From assembly GCF_003390395.1 (NCBI RefSeq), contig NZ_QUOV01000001.1, positions 496,001 through 560,000 of the forward strand: DNA of 64,000 nucleotides, in the 5' to 3' direction. A program made the translations under genes and the position numbers. How positions within the stretch are numbered: position 1 is the stretch's first letter; every line of letters begins with the position of its first letter. Under the pieces are notes generated by a model. It worked only from the letters and a program-made list of their open reading frames with translations. It was not told the DNA's origin and did not search any database. Origin of the DNA: Thalassotalea euphylliae. GTDB taxonomy: Bacteria > Pseudomonadota > Gammaproteobacteria > Enterobacterales > Alteromonadaceae. Positions 43,081-55,200 of the stretch are shown here, piece by piece.

Positions 43081-43728
43081 TTAGTGGGGCATCGCCGCCA
43101 TTGATGGCGTGGCTAGAGATGGAGTTTGAGCAGCCATTTCTTTAGCGGCATTGGCTGTAATAACCCCCGCATTTCTTGGGCGTGCTTTCACCATAGGCGC
43201 AGGAATAACGCGACCTTTGACTTTCGGCATTGTTTTTACACTGCGACCAAGCACTTTATTGCCTAAACAAGCACGAATTTCTTCAACCGTGTAATTAGGC
43301 TTAACTTTGATACGCACATGTGGAATGGAGGCTGCTTCTAACGCACCGCTAACAAACCAATCTTTTTTCACTTTGTAACCGCGTCCGTTAGTGTCTACCA
43401 GATCAACAGCGCCTAGTAGCTTCATTGTGCTACGTTGGCAAATAACAAAGTCTAAATATTTATTGTTGGCGCTTTTCAGCGCAGCTTGAGTGGCTTTTTT
43501 CGAGACACCGCGACGAATATTGACAATGTCAGCTAAGGCTACGCGGTTAAGCACACGGTAGTCAGGGCCAAGCGCACTTTCGACAAGCGTAAGAAAGTTT
43601 TTCTCAGCGGCTGTGTATACAGCTGGCTTGCTATCAAATGGGAATGGAAAGCTGTTATCCGTTAATCGGCTAGCCAATACGGCAACAATTGCAATTAAAC
43701 TGATTAGGGCAAAAAGGATAAGCTCCAT
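43081..43728 (-). CDS. DUF2726 membrane-anchored protein
   Basis: From the ATG at 43728 (GGAG six bases ahead) the product is 215 aa with one N-terminal transmembrane helix. A DUF2726 domain follows (about 40-150: FLTLVESALGPDYRVLNRVA, KYLDFVICQRSTMKLLGAVDL), which resembles restriction-endonuclease-like folds. The C-terminal 60 residues are basic and Ala/Met/Pro-rich. The function of this domain is unknown. The frame is also open to 43740. Confidence 0.85.
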   Translation of the reverse strand: MELILFALISLIAIVAVLASRLTDNSFPFPFDSKPAVYTAAEKNFLTLVESALGPDYRVLNRVALADIVNIRRGVSKKATQAALKSANNKYLDFVICQRSTMKLLGAVDLVDTNGRGYKVKKDWFVSGALEAASIPHVRIKVKPNYTVEEIRACLGNKVLGRSVKTMPKVKGRVIPAPMVKARPRNAGVITANAAKEMAAQTPSLATPSMAAMPH

Positions 43729-43886
43729 AAACATCTCCAAGTATTCAAATTCTTGACGGGGTTCTTTATAAACCTGTTAAAGCAGAATACGTGCCAGAGA
43801 TCTTTGATGGAGCTTATTTATGTGGATTGGTATTGTTAGTCAAATTCCGTTTAGCTGTGAATAAGACTGACTATCCCAAGCTGAGC

Positions 43887-44516
43887 TTAGCTAGGATAGT
43901 TTGCTGCTAGTGCATCATAAACCTGTTGTTGGAAGTCGTTTGCGCTGCTATCAAGCTTGCTCACAACGTCAGCTAATACTTCGTTGTCTTCCTTACCGTG
44001 CCACACTTTGATGTAAGTGCCTTCTTTATAGCCATAATCTTGGCGGAAGAAGTTCAGGGTGTTTTTGCCCACATACTGACGGAATAACTCGTCTAAGTTC
44101 ATGTTCATCAAACGCATGCAGTCGGCAAACGCTTGGGCGTCAAATTCACGTTGGCTTACAGCTGCTGAAGCGAGCTGTTCTAGCGCCAGTTTAAAGTCTG
44201 TTTCTTCGCTAGCTGTTGCTAATTCATTGGTAAGCGATGATGCAATGTCATCAACGCTAGCACCTGTCATCAAACGCAAACTTAAACCAAAATGAAAAAT
44301 ATCAACGAGCTCTAGTTGTACTTGTGGAACGTCAATTTCTTGGTGCTTCCACCATTTCCAACCATGATGATCAAGCATTTCTGCGCACTCAACCCAAATG
44401 GCACGGTACCATTCGTAGCCATTTTCGCGCCAAGTCTCGCTTACTCGGCTATTCATCGCATCTTGCATGGCCAGCATTTGGCTTATTTGAGTGGTCGCGA
44501 CTATTTGTGTGCTCAT
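43887..44516 (-). CDS. dimeric all-alpha dUTP diphosphatase
   Basis: From the ATG at 44516 (AAGAGATAG ahead) the product is 210 aa; the open frame continues to 44651 but starts there are not supported. It has the MazG/dUTPase_2-like helical signature: ISQMLAMQDAMNSRV, then the metal-binding E-x-x-E of WVECAEMLDHHGWKWW (near 45) and the E-x-x-D of LELVDIFHFGLS (near 75). It hydrolyses dUTP to dUMP and PPi, keeping uracil out of DNA. It would act in place of, or in addition to, the trimeric Dut enzyme. Confidence 0.85.
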   Translation of the reverse strand: MSTQIVATTQISQMLAMQDAMNSRVSETWRENGYEWYRAIWVECAEMLDHHGWKWWKHQEIDVPQVQLELVDIFHFGLSLRLMTGASVDDIASSLTNELATASEETDFKLALEQLASAAVSQREFDAQAFADCMRLMNMNLDELFRQYVGKNTLNFFRQDYGYKEGTYIKVWHGKEDNEVLADVVSKLDSSANDFQQQVYDALAANYPS

Positions 44517-44686
44517 TACTATCTCTTTTATGGGGTCTTTAAAATCAAAGGCTATAGTGTGCCTAAGCCGTGTTTCGCATGCAACTTTTTGAAGGGTTTG
44601 TCGGGCGAATAGCTCAGCTTTCTCTCGCCCGTTTGCACTTCCCTTAAGCAATAGTCTTTTGCCGATGGGAATGTGGGCAACAGTCG

Positions 44687-45574
44687 TTACAACAGGCTAA
44701 TAGCTAGTATTGTTGGTGTGACTAATGCCACGACAACGTTACACGCTAAATAGGCTGGCCGCTTGCCAATTTCAAAGCCGTAAACAAATGCACCAATACA
44801 ACTAACAATTGCCAATGGCATTGTAACAAGCGCCCAATAGGCATTTAATGGCAATATTTTGAATTGGATTAATACCGCAATGAGCGCGAACGAAGAAAGT
44901 GTAGAAACAAGCAATATCATGCTTGCTATGGTGGCGCCACAATGAATGGGCAGGGTGTTGCGGCCATGAGCTGCGTCTGCTTCTGTGTCAGGGAATTGAT
45001 TCAGTAATAAAAGGTTGTTGATTTGAAAAAAGCTGATGCCTGCAATTAGCAGCGCATCTAATGTTATTGTGTAGGTCAGTGCTAAAAAGCTTCCCAGCGT
45101 AATGATCAAACTAAAGCCAACACCCGGTGAAATAAAGCACAGCCAAGGCAAAGTGTTGAGGGTACGTGTGTATTGAATTACTACAGCTAAACCAATCAGG
45201 CCAAGCGGCAACAATAGCCAAGTACGAGTAACACATAAGTAACCGCCAATGAGCACAATAAGCACTATACAGGTAATGGCAATGTTACGAGCCCAGTTGG
45301 CTTCGCTGGGAGTTGCGACGAGCGCGCCGCTGCCACCACTAAAGGGTGTGCGTTTCGTTGCCAGGTCTAAACCACTTTGAAAATCTAGGTATTCATTCAG
45401 GGTGTTGACGGCAATATGTGCTAACAGTGCACAACTGAAAATTAGGGAAAGTACAAAAATATTGATGCCATAACCATGATCCATTGCCATACTTGCTGCC
45501 AGCCCAATACAGATGGGTGTTAACAACAGAAAAGGTGGGCGCATGGTCATGAACGCCGCTTTGACTTGCTCCAT
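44687..45574 (-). CDS. UbiA-family prenyltransferase
   Basis: A 295-aa protein with about nine transmembrane segments. Both Asp-rich motifs are present: NTLNEYLDFQSGLD (near residue 62) and NQFPDTEADAAHGRNTLP (near 193). These bind Mg-prenyl diphosphate. It attaches an isoprenoid to an aromatic acceptor in the inner membrane, as in quinone synthesis; the sequence alone does not separate MenA-like from other members. The GTG three bases upstream is a weaker start. No other quinone genes adjoin it. Confidence 0.85.
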   Translation of the reverse strand: MEQVKAAFMTMRPPFLLLTPICIGLAASMAMDHGYGINIFVLSLIFSCALLAHIAVNTLNEYLDFQSGLDLATKRTPFSGGSGALVATPSEANWARNIAITCIVLIVLIGGYLCVTRTWLLLPLGLIGLAVVIQYTRTLNTLPWLCFISPGVGFSLIITLGSFLALTYTITLDALLIAGISFFQINNLLLLNQFPDTEADAAHGRNTLPIHCGATIASMILLVSTLSSFALIAVLIQFKILPLNAYWALVTMPLAIVSCIGAFVYGFEIGKRPAYLACNVVVALVTPTILAISLL

Positions 45575-45606
45575 CACAGTGCTCTCACGTTAGGTTATAG
45601 AAAAAG

Positions 45607-45633
45607 TAAGGGGCATCCAATGATGCCCCCTAC
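45607..45633 (-). terminator. hairpin terminator of the DUF885 gene
   Basis: An 8-bp GC-rich stem (GGGGCATC / GATGCCCC) with a 4-base loop lies 40 bases past the DUF885 stop. In the minus direction it is followed by a T-run (A-run at 45600-45605). Confidence 0.7.
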
Positions 45634-45670
45634 TAACCTTTAATCAAAAACTTATCTGAGGATTAAAGTA

Positions 45671-47488
45671 TTAAGTGCTTTCAATATATTGTTGTACCAG
45701 ACGCTCTAAAATATCCAGTGGCACCGCACCATTTTTCAAGACAACGTCATGGAAATCGCGTAAATCAAAGCGGTCGCCCAATACTGCTTTGGCTTGCTCG
45801 CGCAGTTCAAGTATCTTCATCATTCCTACTTTATAAGCGGTTGCTTGACCTGGCATAACGATGTAACGCTCAATTTCTGAGACAACGTCAGACTGCGCCA
45901 TACCAGTATTCGCTTTCATATAGTCAATGGCTTGTTCGCGGGTCCAGCGTTTGGCATGAATGCCAGTATCAACTACTAAGCGTACGGCTCTAAATAGCTC
46001 TGCTTGCAAGCGTCCGATATTATCAAACGGATTTTCCTGGAAACCTAATTCCCATGCGAGCTGCTCAGTGTAAAGCGCCCAACCTTCAGTGTAGGCAGTA
46101 AATGGCGAGATTTTGCGGATAAAGGGTAAACCTTCTAGTTCCATTGAAATCGCAATCTGGAAGTGGTGTCCTGGAATGCCTTCGTGGTAGGCCAAAGTGC
46201 GCATGCTGTAAGTTGGCGTTGCTTTGATGTCGTAAAGATTGGCAAAAAAACGGCCAGGGCGTGAGCCATCGATCGCCGGTTGTTGGTAGTATGCGCCTGG
46301 CGAAGTTTTTTCTTTAAACTCCGGAATACGAACAACTTCCATCCCAGCTTTTGGACGAATGCGGAACGCGCTATCTATGCCAACTTCAATTTCATCAAGA
46401 ATTTTTTGATAGTCTTTCAGGATTTGTGCGCGACCTTCGTCACTATCTTCATAATAAAAGCGCTCATCTGCTGCGAGTGCTTCGATTGCTTGACTAAATC
46501 CTTGGCTCGTATCGAAACCTTCATTCGCTAAAATTGCAAGAATTTCAGCTTGAATACGCGCGACTTCCGATAAACCAATCTGATGAATTTCGTCGGCAGT
46601 GTAGTCTGTGGTGGTGAAAAACTTTAATGCGGCTTGGTAAGCTTTGTCGCCGTCAGGTAATCGCCAGAAACCTGCGTCTTCTCCTGTACGCGGTTTAATG
46701 CGTTCAAAATACTCAATAAACAAATCATAGGCAGGGTAAACATAATCGATAATATTGCGCTCTGCACTGGCGAGAAGTCGGCTCTTATCTTGCTCGTTAA
46801 CATCTGCAGCGTCATCAAGCTTGGTTTTTAGCGAGGTGTAAAGGATATTTTCTTGTGCTGGCGTGGCGACAAATGTGGTCATTTCATCCAGTACGCGATC
46901 GACAACAAAGCGTGGCGGTAATATGCCTTTTTCTTCACGAAGTTGAATACCCGCTAATGTTTGTGCAAATTTAACACGCACAGCTTCAAGTCTTGCGAGA
47001 TAATTTTCAGCATCTTCAACACTATGTACTTGGTGTTGTGCTTCCATAAAGCTTGGGTAGCCATTTTGCACACCAAATAATTGGTTAACAGGGTAGTTGT
47101 GGTAGCGGAATGGCTCAGATTGCTCGCCAAACTCGAGTAAATACAAGGTAATTTCTTTTGACAACTGATCGCTTTCTGACAAGCTTTCGTCATCGTAACT
47201 TAACAGTACTTCTTTGATCTTTGGCAGCTTTTCGTATAACTCATCAGTGCTTTGAGGGCTGTTGTCATCGAGCTTGGCATTGTGCCCCTTGATGCCAAGT
47301 GACTCTAAAAAGCCAAGTGACGTGAGTGTTTCAGGGCTTTCAAAAGCAAATTGGATCAGCGTGCGATCCAGAAAAGCGCGAAACATAAATGGTTTCTCTG
47401 CTTTCCATTCATGCGTGGCAAAGGCTACTGCGGCGATCAGTATGACCAGCAGGCCGAGCAATAGGCGTTTCAAGAATGTTTTTATCAT
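45671..47488 (-). CDS. DUF885 family zinc-peptidase-like protein
   Basis: A 605-aa protein with an N-terminal membrane anchor or signal (about residues 8-26) and a large helical domain. The HExxxxH-type motif YHEGIPGHHFQ (near residue 443) is the metal signature of DUF885, whose members resemble carboxypeptidase-like metalloproteases. IRKISPFTAYTEGWALYTEQ follows. It probably acts in the periplasm on small peptides, but activity is not proven for most of the family. It stands upstream of the prenyltransferase gene but is separated from it by a terminator. Confidence 0.85.
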   Translation of the reverse strand: MIKTFLKRLLLGLLVILIAAVAFATHEWKAEKPFMFRAFLDRTLIQFAFESPETLTSLGFLESLGIKGHNAKLDDNSPQSTDELYEKLPKIKEVLLSYDDESLSESDQLSKEITLYLLEFGEQSEPFRYHNYPVNQLFGVQNGYPSFMEAQHQVHSVEDAENYLARLEAVRVKFAQTLAGIQLREEKGILPPRFVVDRVLDEMTTFVATPAQENILYTSLKTKLDDAADVNEQDKSRLLASAERNIIDYVYPAYDLFIEYFERIKPRTGEDAGFWRLPDGDKAYQAALKFFTTTDYTADEIHQIGLSEVARIQAEILAILANEGFDTSQGFSQAIEALAADERFYYEDSDEGRAQILKDYQKILDEIEVGIDSAFRIRPKAGMEVVRIPEFKEKTSPGAYYQQPAIDGSRPGRFFANLYDIKATPTYSMRTLAYHEGIPGHHFQIAISMELEGLPFIRKISPFTAYTEGWALYTEQLAWELGFQENPFDNIGRLQAELFRAVRLVVDTGIHAKRWTREQAIDYMKANTGMAQSDVVSEIERYIVMPGQATAYKVGMMKILELREQAKAVLGDRFDLRDFHDVVLKNGAVPLDILERLVQQYIEST

Positions 47489-47691
47489 GGTTTTACTCTT
47501 TATTGGTTTTTTATACTTCTTTTGAGTCTAGCCAACTTAGCCTAGCATTTTGCATTGCCTTGAGTACATAAATATCAGCGAGTTAGCCCTCGTATGGCAG
47601 ACTAAATTCAATGGCATAGTCATGCATCAAACTTATAAACTCCTATTCATTTATATCATTGGTATTTGTCTGACGAATAACTAGTATCTTA

Positions 47692-47955
47692 ATACCAAAT
47701 TGAATAATTATTTGACCACTCAGCGAGAATTTAAAGGCTCATAGACAAGGCTTGGCGTGCAGAGAATGGTTATTCCCTTGTCAAACGGCATAACGCAGTA
47801 TATGAGCTTTTAAAACTCGCCCGTGGGAATGCATAAGCAGCATGATAACTGCACAAAATTCAATTGATGTAGAGCAACTATATCGTCATAAATTTCGTTT
47901 GTTCTAATGCTGCTTATGTCATTCTGAGAGACTAAATAATTAGTCAAATTGGTAT
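47692..47955. repeat. dispersed inverted-repeat element, family 1, copy B
   Basis: A 264-base element with 32-base imperfect terminal inverted repeats (47692-47723 and 47924-47955, beginning ATACCAAATTGAATAATTA and ATACCAATTTGACTAATTA when read inward). It is colinear with the reverse complement of 11516-11781. It carries no open frame of note and ends 53 bases ahead of the class II aldolase start, so it may supply part of that promoter. Confidence 0.88.
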
Positions 47956-48008
47956 AACAATACACTAGCAGCCTAGCTGCTTTAGGCAAAAACTCCTGGG
48001 GGCGAGAA

Positions 48009-48821
48009 ATGAGTGAATTAGTAAAGCCAGAAGCGAATATCGAAAATATGACGCGGGGTAGCCAGCAATTTGGCGTACCTAAACCGCCTGTGTTTGAAGA
48101 TAAAATGGCGCAACGTCAATATGATAAGCAGCGTTTAGCATCAGCATTTCGCGTATTTGCAATGAAGGGGTTTGATGAAGGGTTGGCAGGGCATATTACC
48201 GTGCGCGATGCCGTTGAGCCGGATACTTTTTGGGTCAATCCATTGGCTGTGCACTTCTCGCAAATTAAAGCGTCAGATTTAGTTCGTGTTGATCACAAGG
48301 GAAATATTGTTGAAGGGAACTATGCCATCAACAATGCGGCATTTGCTATTCATTCACGTATCCATGAAGCGCGCCCGGACGTGAATGCTGTTGCTCATGC
48401 ACACACCACATACGGGCGAGCTTTTGCTTCATTGGGCATTAAGTTGGCGCCAATTTCGCAAGACGCTTGTATGTTTTATAACAATCATGGCGTATTTACA
48501 GAGTTTACTGGCGTTGTAGCGGTTACTGAAGAGGGTGATTTAATCGCTGAGGCGCTAGGGCAAGGAGCCGGTGTGATATTGCAAAATCATGGCCTGCTTA
48601 CTGTTGGCAAGTCGGTTGATGCTGCAACGGCAAACTTCGTGATTATGGATAGCTGTTGCCATAGCCAATTATTAGCACAAGGGGCGGGTGAGTTAACCTT
48701 GATCCCAGAGCAAGTAGCGGCACAAACGCAAAAAGTGAATGGCTCTGATTATGTGACTTGGGGCAATTATCAACCAATGTACGCACAAGCGCTTGCGTTA
48801 GATGATAGCTTTTTAAATTAG
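48009..48821 (+). CDS. class II aldolase/adducin family protein
   Basis: The 270-aa protein has the zinc-site pattern of the family: GLAGHITVRD near residue 60, AHAHTTYGRAFASLG near 130 with two His, and ILQNHGLLTVGKS near 195 with the third His. Characterised relatives include L-fuculose-phosphate aldolase, and the adducin head lacks catalysis. This chain is longer than sugar-phosphate aldolases and resembles the uncharacterised group found near oxidative catabolic genes. A CTGGGGGCGAG site precedes the ATG. Substrate not identifiable. Confidence 0.85.
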   Translation: MSELVKPEANIENMTRGSQQFGVPKPPVFEDKMAQRQYDKQRLASAFRVFAMKGFDEGLAGHITVRDAVEPDTFWVNPLAVHFSQIKASDLVRVDHKGNIVEGNYAINNAAFAIHSRIHEARPDVNAVAHAHTTYGRAFASLGIKLAPISQDACMFYNNHGVFTEFTGVVAVTEEGDLIAEALGQGAGVILQNHGLLTVGKSVDAATANFVIMDSCCHSQLLAQGAGELTLIPEQVAAQTQKVNGSDYVTWGNYQPMYAQALALDDSFLN

Positions 48822-48852
48822 AGCATATAGCTTGGGCTATGGCTAGAGCGTA

Positions 48853-50598
48853 TTAGCGGCGACTGGCAATGCGCTGGTCGTCGTGATATTCCACGACTTG
48901 ATTTCGTCCTCCATCTTTAGCACTGTAAAGCGCAATGTCAGCACGACTAACTAGCTGATTTGGCCTTAATGATTCCAAATTATCACAAATGATAAACCCG
49001 ACGCTGACGGTCACCACTTGTGGCGATTTTCCACTGAATTCATGAGGAATGGCAAGGTCACGTATTTTTTGGCAGATTGCATTTGCGGCTTGAGTACAAT
49101 AGTCGCGATCGGTATTGCTCAGCATGACAATAAACTCTTCTCCGCCGTAACGCGCAATAATATCACTTGGCCGCTTAGTGATATCGGAAACATTGAGCAA
49201 ACTACCGATATTTTTCAAGCACATATCACCCATTAAATGGCCGTAATGATCGTTGTATTGCTTAAAGTGATCGACGTCGAACAAAATAATTGCTAACGAT
49301 TTATTGTCACGTAAGCACCGCTGCCACTCTAAGCTCAACTGATTGTCGAAATGGCGGCGATTGTATAGCCCCGTTAAACTATCGGTGATTGCTAGCATCG
49401 CCAGCTCCTCATTGGCTTCCGACAGCTCTTTTTGCATTTTTTCTAAATCTGCGGTGCGCTCTTTTACCCGCTGTTCAAGCTCAGCATTGGTTTGTTCGAT
49501 TCGGTTGCGATGTTGTCGCTGTAAGTGAAAAATCAATTTGAGCAGTAAGAGCACCATGACCAGAGATATGCTCAATACTTGAATAAAAGTGTTGCGGGTT
49601 TTGTAGTAGGGCTCTAACGCCTCTTCTACGTTAATTTCCGTTGCAATCCCAAATTGAAACTTATGATCCCAAATCCAAGCACCCATTACAGGCACGCCGC
49701 GATAGTCTCGATAACCTTCGGTATTGGTGCCGCTTTTACCTTGTGTTGCTTGTGCGGCCATCAGCGTAAGGGGTCGTTGTTCGTAATGTAGCTTAGCTTT
49801 ATAGCCTTGTGTTAAGTCGCCGCCGGGATCTTTAATTAGTACGTTAAAACTGCTGCTTTGATTATCGCTAATTATGTTTAGATCGCGCAGTTGTTGATCA
49901 AAGCGGCTTTCGGTAAGTAAAGTGCCTGACTTGTCAAAGGCATAGGTTTCACCTGTTTCACCAATGCGGCCAATGGTGGTAACGCTAGAAAAATACCTTC
50001 TCGGATTGATGCGTAGCGCCAGAGCAGCAATAACCTGTTGCTGACTGTCAAGCATAGGGGCAACGATAAACATTGTCGCTGCTTCTTTATCGGCTTTAAT
50101 CGGTGGAATAAAGGTGGTTTCACCATTAAAAACTTTGGCAAGCAGCTCTGGCTTATGGCGTGCAATAATATTTTCACGCCCTAAGCTATTGTTATCCATT
50201 GCCGCGATATTGGCGTAATCAGGAGCGATGATGAAGAAGCCCTGATCGCCAAACTTGCGAATAATAGGCAGAATAAATTGCCTAAACGCTCGCAGGTTTT
50301 CACTATCTGCAAGTGGAAAGTCGCTGTGGTATTCGTATAGGATTCGCTTGGTTACGGCTACGATAGCGGCTGTTTCTGCAATGCTAGAGACGGCAAAACG
50401 ACGTTGCTCAACGAGTATTTGATGGGCCTCTTGTACCGTCAGTAGCAAGGTTTGCAAGTTGTCTCTGATCTGCTCTGTGGTACTTACTTTAATTTGTTTT
50501 AGGGCAAAAACAGACAATAGAATCACGGCACCCATGAAGGTGGTGATAAGGGTAATAGCGCGGATACTTTGTTGCTTGGGGTGCTTAGGTTGCTGCAC
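48853..50598 (-). CDS. Cache-domain GGDEF diguanylate cyclase
   Basis: A 581-aa membrane protein with an N-terminal helix (about residues 14-32), a periplasmic dCache-like sensor domain (about 45-335) and a second helix near 345-365. A coiled coil (RIEQTNAELEQRVKERTADLE) and a GGDEF domain follow. The signature is ARYGGEEFIVML, preceded five residues earlier by RPSD, a complete RxxD inhibitory site. It should therefore make cyclic di-GMP and be product-inhibited. The periplasmic ligand is unknown. It ends convergent with the aldolase gene. Confidence 0.93.
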   Translation of the reverse strand: MQQPKHPKQQSIRAITLITTFMGAVILLSVFALKQIKVSTTEQIRDNLQTLLLTVQEAHQILVEQRRFAVSSIAETAAIVAVTKRILYEYHSDFPLADSENLRAFRQFILPIIRKFGDQGFFIIAPDYANIAAMDNNSLGRENIIARHKPELLAKVFNGETTFIPPIKADKEAATMFIVAPMLDSQQQVIAALALRINPRRYFSSVTTIGRIGETGETYAFDKSGTLLTESRFDQQLRDLNIISDNQSSSFNVLIKDPGGDLTQGYKAKLHYEQRPLTLMAAQATQGKSGTNTEGYRDYRGVPVMGAWIWDHKFQFGIATEINVEEALEPYYKTRNTFIQVLSISLVMVLLLLKLIFHLQRQHRNRIEQTNAELEQRVKERTADLEKMQKELSEANEELAMLAITDSLTGLYNRRHFDNQLSLEWQRCLRDNKSLAIILFDVDHFKQYNDHYGHLMGDMCLKNIGSLLNVSDITKRPSDIIARYGGEEFIVMLSNTDRDYCTQAANAICQKIRDLAIPHEFSGKSPQVVTVSVGFIICDNLESLRPNQLVSRADIALYSAKDGGRNQVVEYHDDQRIASRR

Positions 50599-50672
50599 GC
50601 ATTACATCTCTTGCCTCGATACGCCGCTCTACTATAGCACTTTTAGTTGGTGATAATATATTCAAAACGCAT

Positions 50673-50718
50673 AAAAAAGGGCACGCTAGACTCATTAAGT
50701 AATAAGTCGCGTACCCTT
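50673..50718 (-). terminator. terminator of the gltBD operon
   Basis: A 10-bp stem with one G-U-type mismatch (AAGGGCACGC / GCGTACCCTT) and a 22-base loop follows gltD. In the minus direction it is followed by a T-run (A-run at 50673-50678). Confidence 0.7.
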
Positions 50719-50757
50719 AGTTTTTCGCTTTGCTGATAAAGCGTTTTGGTCTGCTTG

Positions 50758-52197
<1,440 letters not shown>

Positions 52198-52208
52198 TTA
52201 CTCCACCC

Positions 52209-55200
52209 TTATTGCGCTTGCACGCGAAGCTCTGCCGATGAACGCGTTTGGTGACCTAGCAGGGCTTTAACATCAGTTGCTTTTGGCTTGATTAGCTTAA
52301 ATTTAGGCGCGTAATTATCGAAATCGTTCAATATAGCTTGCGCGCGTAAGCTGCCCGTTTCCTCAAAATGTTGGTTAATAATGCCACGTAAGTGCTCTTG
52401 GTGAATCACTAGCTCTTCAATTGGCAACATTTCAATCGACTCTGTGTTTAGACGAATTGCCAAGTCATCCGCTTCATCAAGCACATAAGCAAAGCCACCT
52501 GTCATCCCTGCACCAAAGTTCAAACCCACTTGACCCAGAACAGTAACAATACCGCCAGTCATGTATTCACAGCCGTGATCGCCTGTGCCTTCGATAACGG
52601 CATGCGCACCCGAGTTACGTACACCAAAACGCTCACCCGCACGGCCACAGCCAAACAAGCGACCGCCTGTTGCACCGTACAAACAGGTGTTACCCATGAT
52701 CATGGTTTCATGGCTTGCATACTCAACGCCTTTAGGTGGCTTGATAGTTAACTTACCACCGGTCATGCCTTTACCAACATAGTCGTTAGCGTCACCGGTT
52801 AAGGTCATTTCTAACCCGCCAGCGTTCCAGACGCCGAAACTTTGACCCGCAGTGCCTTTAAGGTGAAGTTTAATTGGGTTACTTGCCATACCTTGATCGC
52901 CATGATGTTTAGCAATTTCACCCGAAAGTGCTGCACCGACTGAGCGATCAGTATTGTTGATGTTAAATCTAAACTCCGCGCCTGTTTTATGGGCAACAGC
53001 ATCGCGAGCAGCTTCCACCAATTGTTGATTAAGCTTGCCTTCATCGAACGGAATGTTAGCTTCCGTTTGGTGAAGTGCTGTGTGCTTGCCTGCAACCACA
53101 GGGGCAATAATTGGCGACAAGTCCAGTTTTTGCTGCTTGGCACTAATACCTTGCAGCGGCACGAGTAAATCAGTACGGCCAATGATGGCAGTTAGGCTTT
53201 CAACACCCAGCTTAGCTAAAATTTCACGTACGTCTTGTGCCACGAACTTGAAGTAATTCATCACTTGCTCTGGTAAGCCTTTGAAGAATTCTTCGCGTAA
53301 CACTTCATCTTGCGTTGCAACACCAGTAGCACAGTTGTTTAGATGACAAATTCGTAAGAACTTACAACCTAAGGTGACCATAGGTGCAGTACCAAAACCA
53401 AAGCTTTCAGCACCTAAAATAGCTGCTTTAACAATGTCTAAACCTGTTTTTAAGCCGCCATCAACTTGTAAACGCACTTTATGGCGTAGACCATTTTCTA
53501 CCAGTGATTGGTGCGCTTCCGCTAAACCAATCTCCCATGGACAGCCAGCGTACTTCACAGACGTTAATGGGCTAGCACCTGTACCACCGTCATAACCTGA
53601 AATGGTGATAAAGTCAGCATATGCCTTAGCAACACCTGATGCGATCGTACCAACACCTGGGCCTGATACTAATTTAACCGAGATTACCGCTTTTGGATTA
53701 ACTTGCTTCAAGTCGAAAATTAGCTGAGCTAAATCTTCGATTGAGTAAATGTCGTGATGTGGTGGTGGTGAAATTAGCGTTACACCAGGCACAGAAAAAC
53801 GCAATTTAGCAATTAGTGGCGTAACTTTGTCACCCGGTAGTTGACCGCCTTCACCCGGTTTTGCACCTTGTGCCACTTTAATTTGTAGCACGTCAGCATT
53901 GACTAGGTAATGCGGTGTAACACCAAAACGACCCGAAGCGATTTGCTTGATACGTGAGTTTTTCACGGTACCAAAACGGCGTTCATCTTCACCGCCTTCA
54001 CCAGAGTTAGAGAAACCACCTAAGCGGTTCATGGCAATCGCTAACGCTTCATGTGCTTCAGGGCTTAATGCACCAATAGACATTGCCGCGCTGTCAAAAC
54101 GCTTGAATAAGTCTGCGTCTGATTCGACCTTTGAAATATCAATCGCTTGCGTGTCATCTTTCAGTGCTAACAAGTCGCGTAACGCTGCGGTAGGGCGATT
54201 ATTCACTTCGTCGGCAAACTGACGATAATCGCTATAGTCACCAGTTTTAACCGCATTTTGTAGGTAACTTACTACATTTGGGTTAAACGCGTGGTATTCG
54301 CCGCCATGCACATATTTGAGTAAACCACCGTGGTCAACTTTTTGGTGTGGTAAAAAGGCACGACGGGCTAAGTTGATATTGTCTTGCTCGATATCGCTAA
54401 AATCAGCACCTTGCAATCTGCTCGGAATATCCGGGAAACAGGTTTGCATAATGTTATCGTTAAGGCCAATCACTTCAAACAAGCCAGCACAACGATAACT
54501 GGCAATAGTTGAAATACCCATCTTAGATAAGATTTTTAATAAGCCTTTATTGATACCGTTTCGGTAATTTTCAATGGCTTGACGTGCAGGGATTCCAAGT
54601 TGACCTTTGTCGACCATTTGTTCAATGGTTTCAAACGCTAAGAATGGGTAAACCGCTGTGGCACCTAAGCCAAGTAGCACCGCAAACTGATGTGAATCAC
54701 GAACCGATGCTGTTTCAACAATAATATTGGAATCGCAACGAAGCTGCTCTTCAACCAAACGTTTTTGTACAGCGCCTACTGCCATTGCCGCTGGAATAGG
54801 TAATAAACCAGGGTAAATTTGACGATCTGACAACACTAAGATAACAGTGTTCTTGTTGCGCACAAGATCAGTTGCTTCGTCACATAAGCGCTGCACTGCT
54901 GCTTCTAACCCTTCTGCTGGGTCATAGTTCAAGGTCAAGGTATCTGAACGATAGTGCTCTTGATCTAATTCGCGCAGTTGTTTTAACCCTGTATACATTA
55001 ATACAGGGGTGTCGAAAATAATGCGATCGGCATGGCCAGTAGTTTCATTAAAAACGTTGTGCTCGCGGCCAATACATGTTGCCAATGACATTACATAACG
55101 CTCGCGCAATGGATCAATTGGTGGGTTGGTTACCTGCGCAAATTGCTGGCGGAAGTAATCATAAAGTGTTCTAGGCTTACTTGATAATACTGCCATCGGC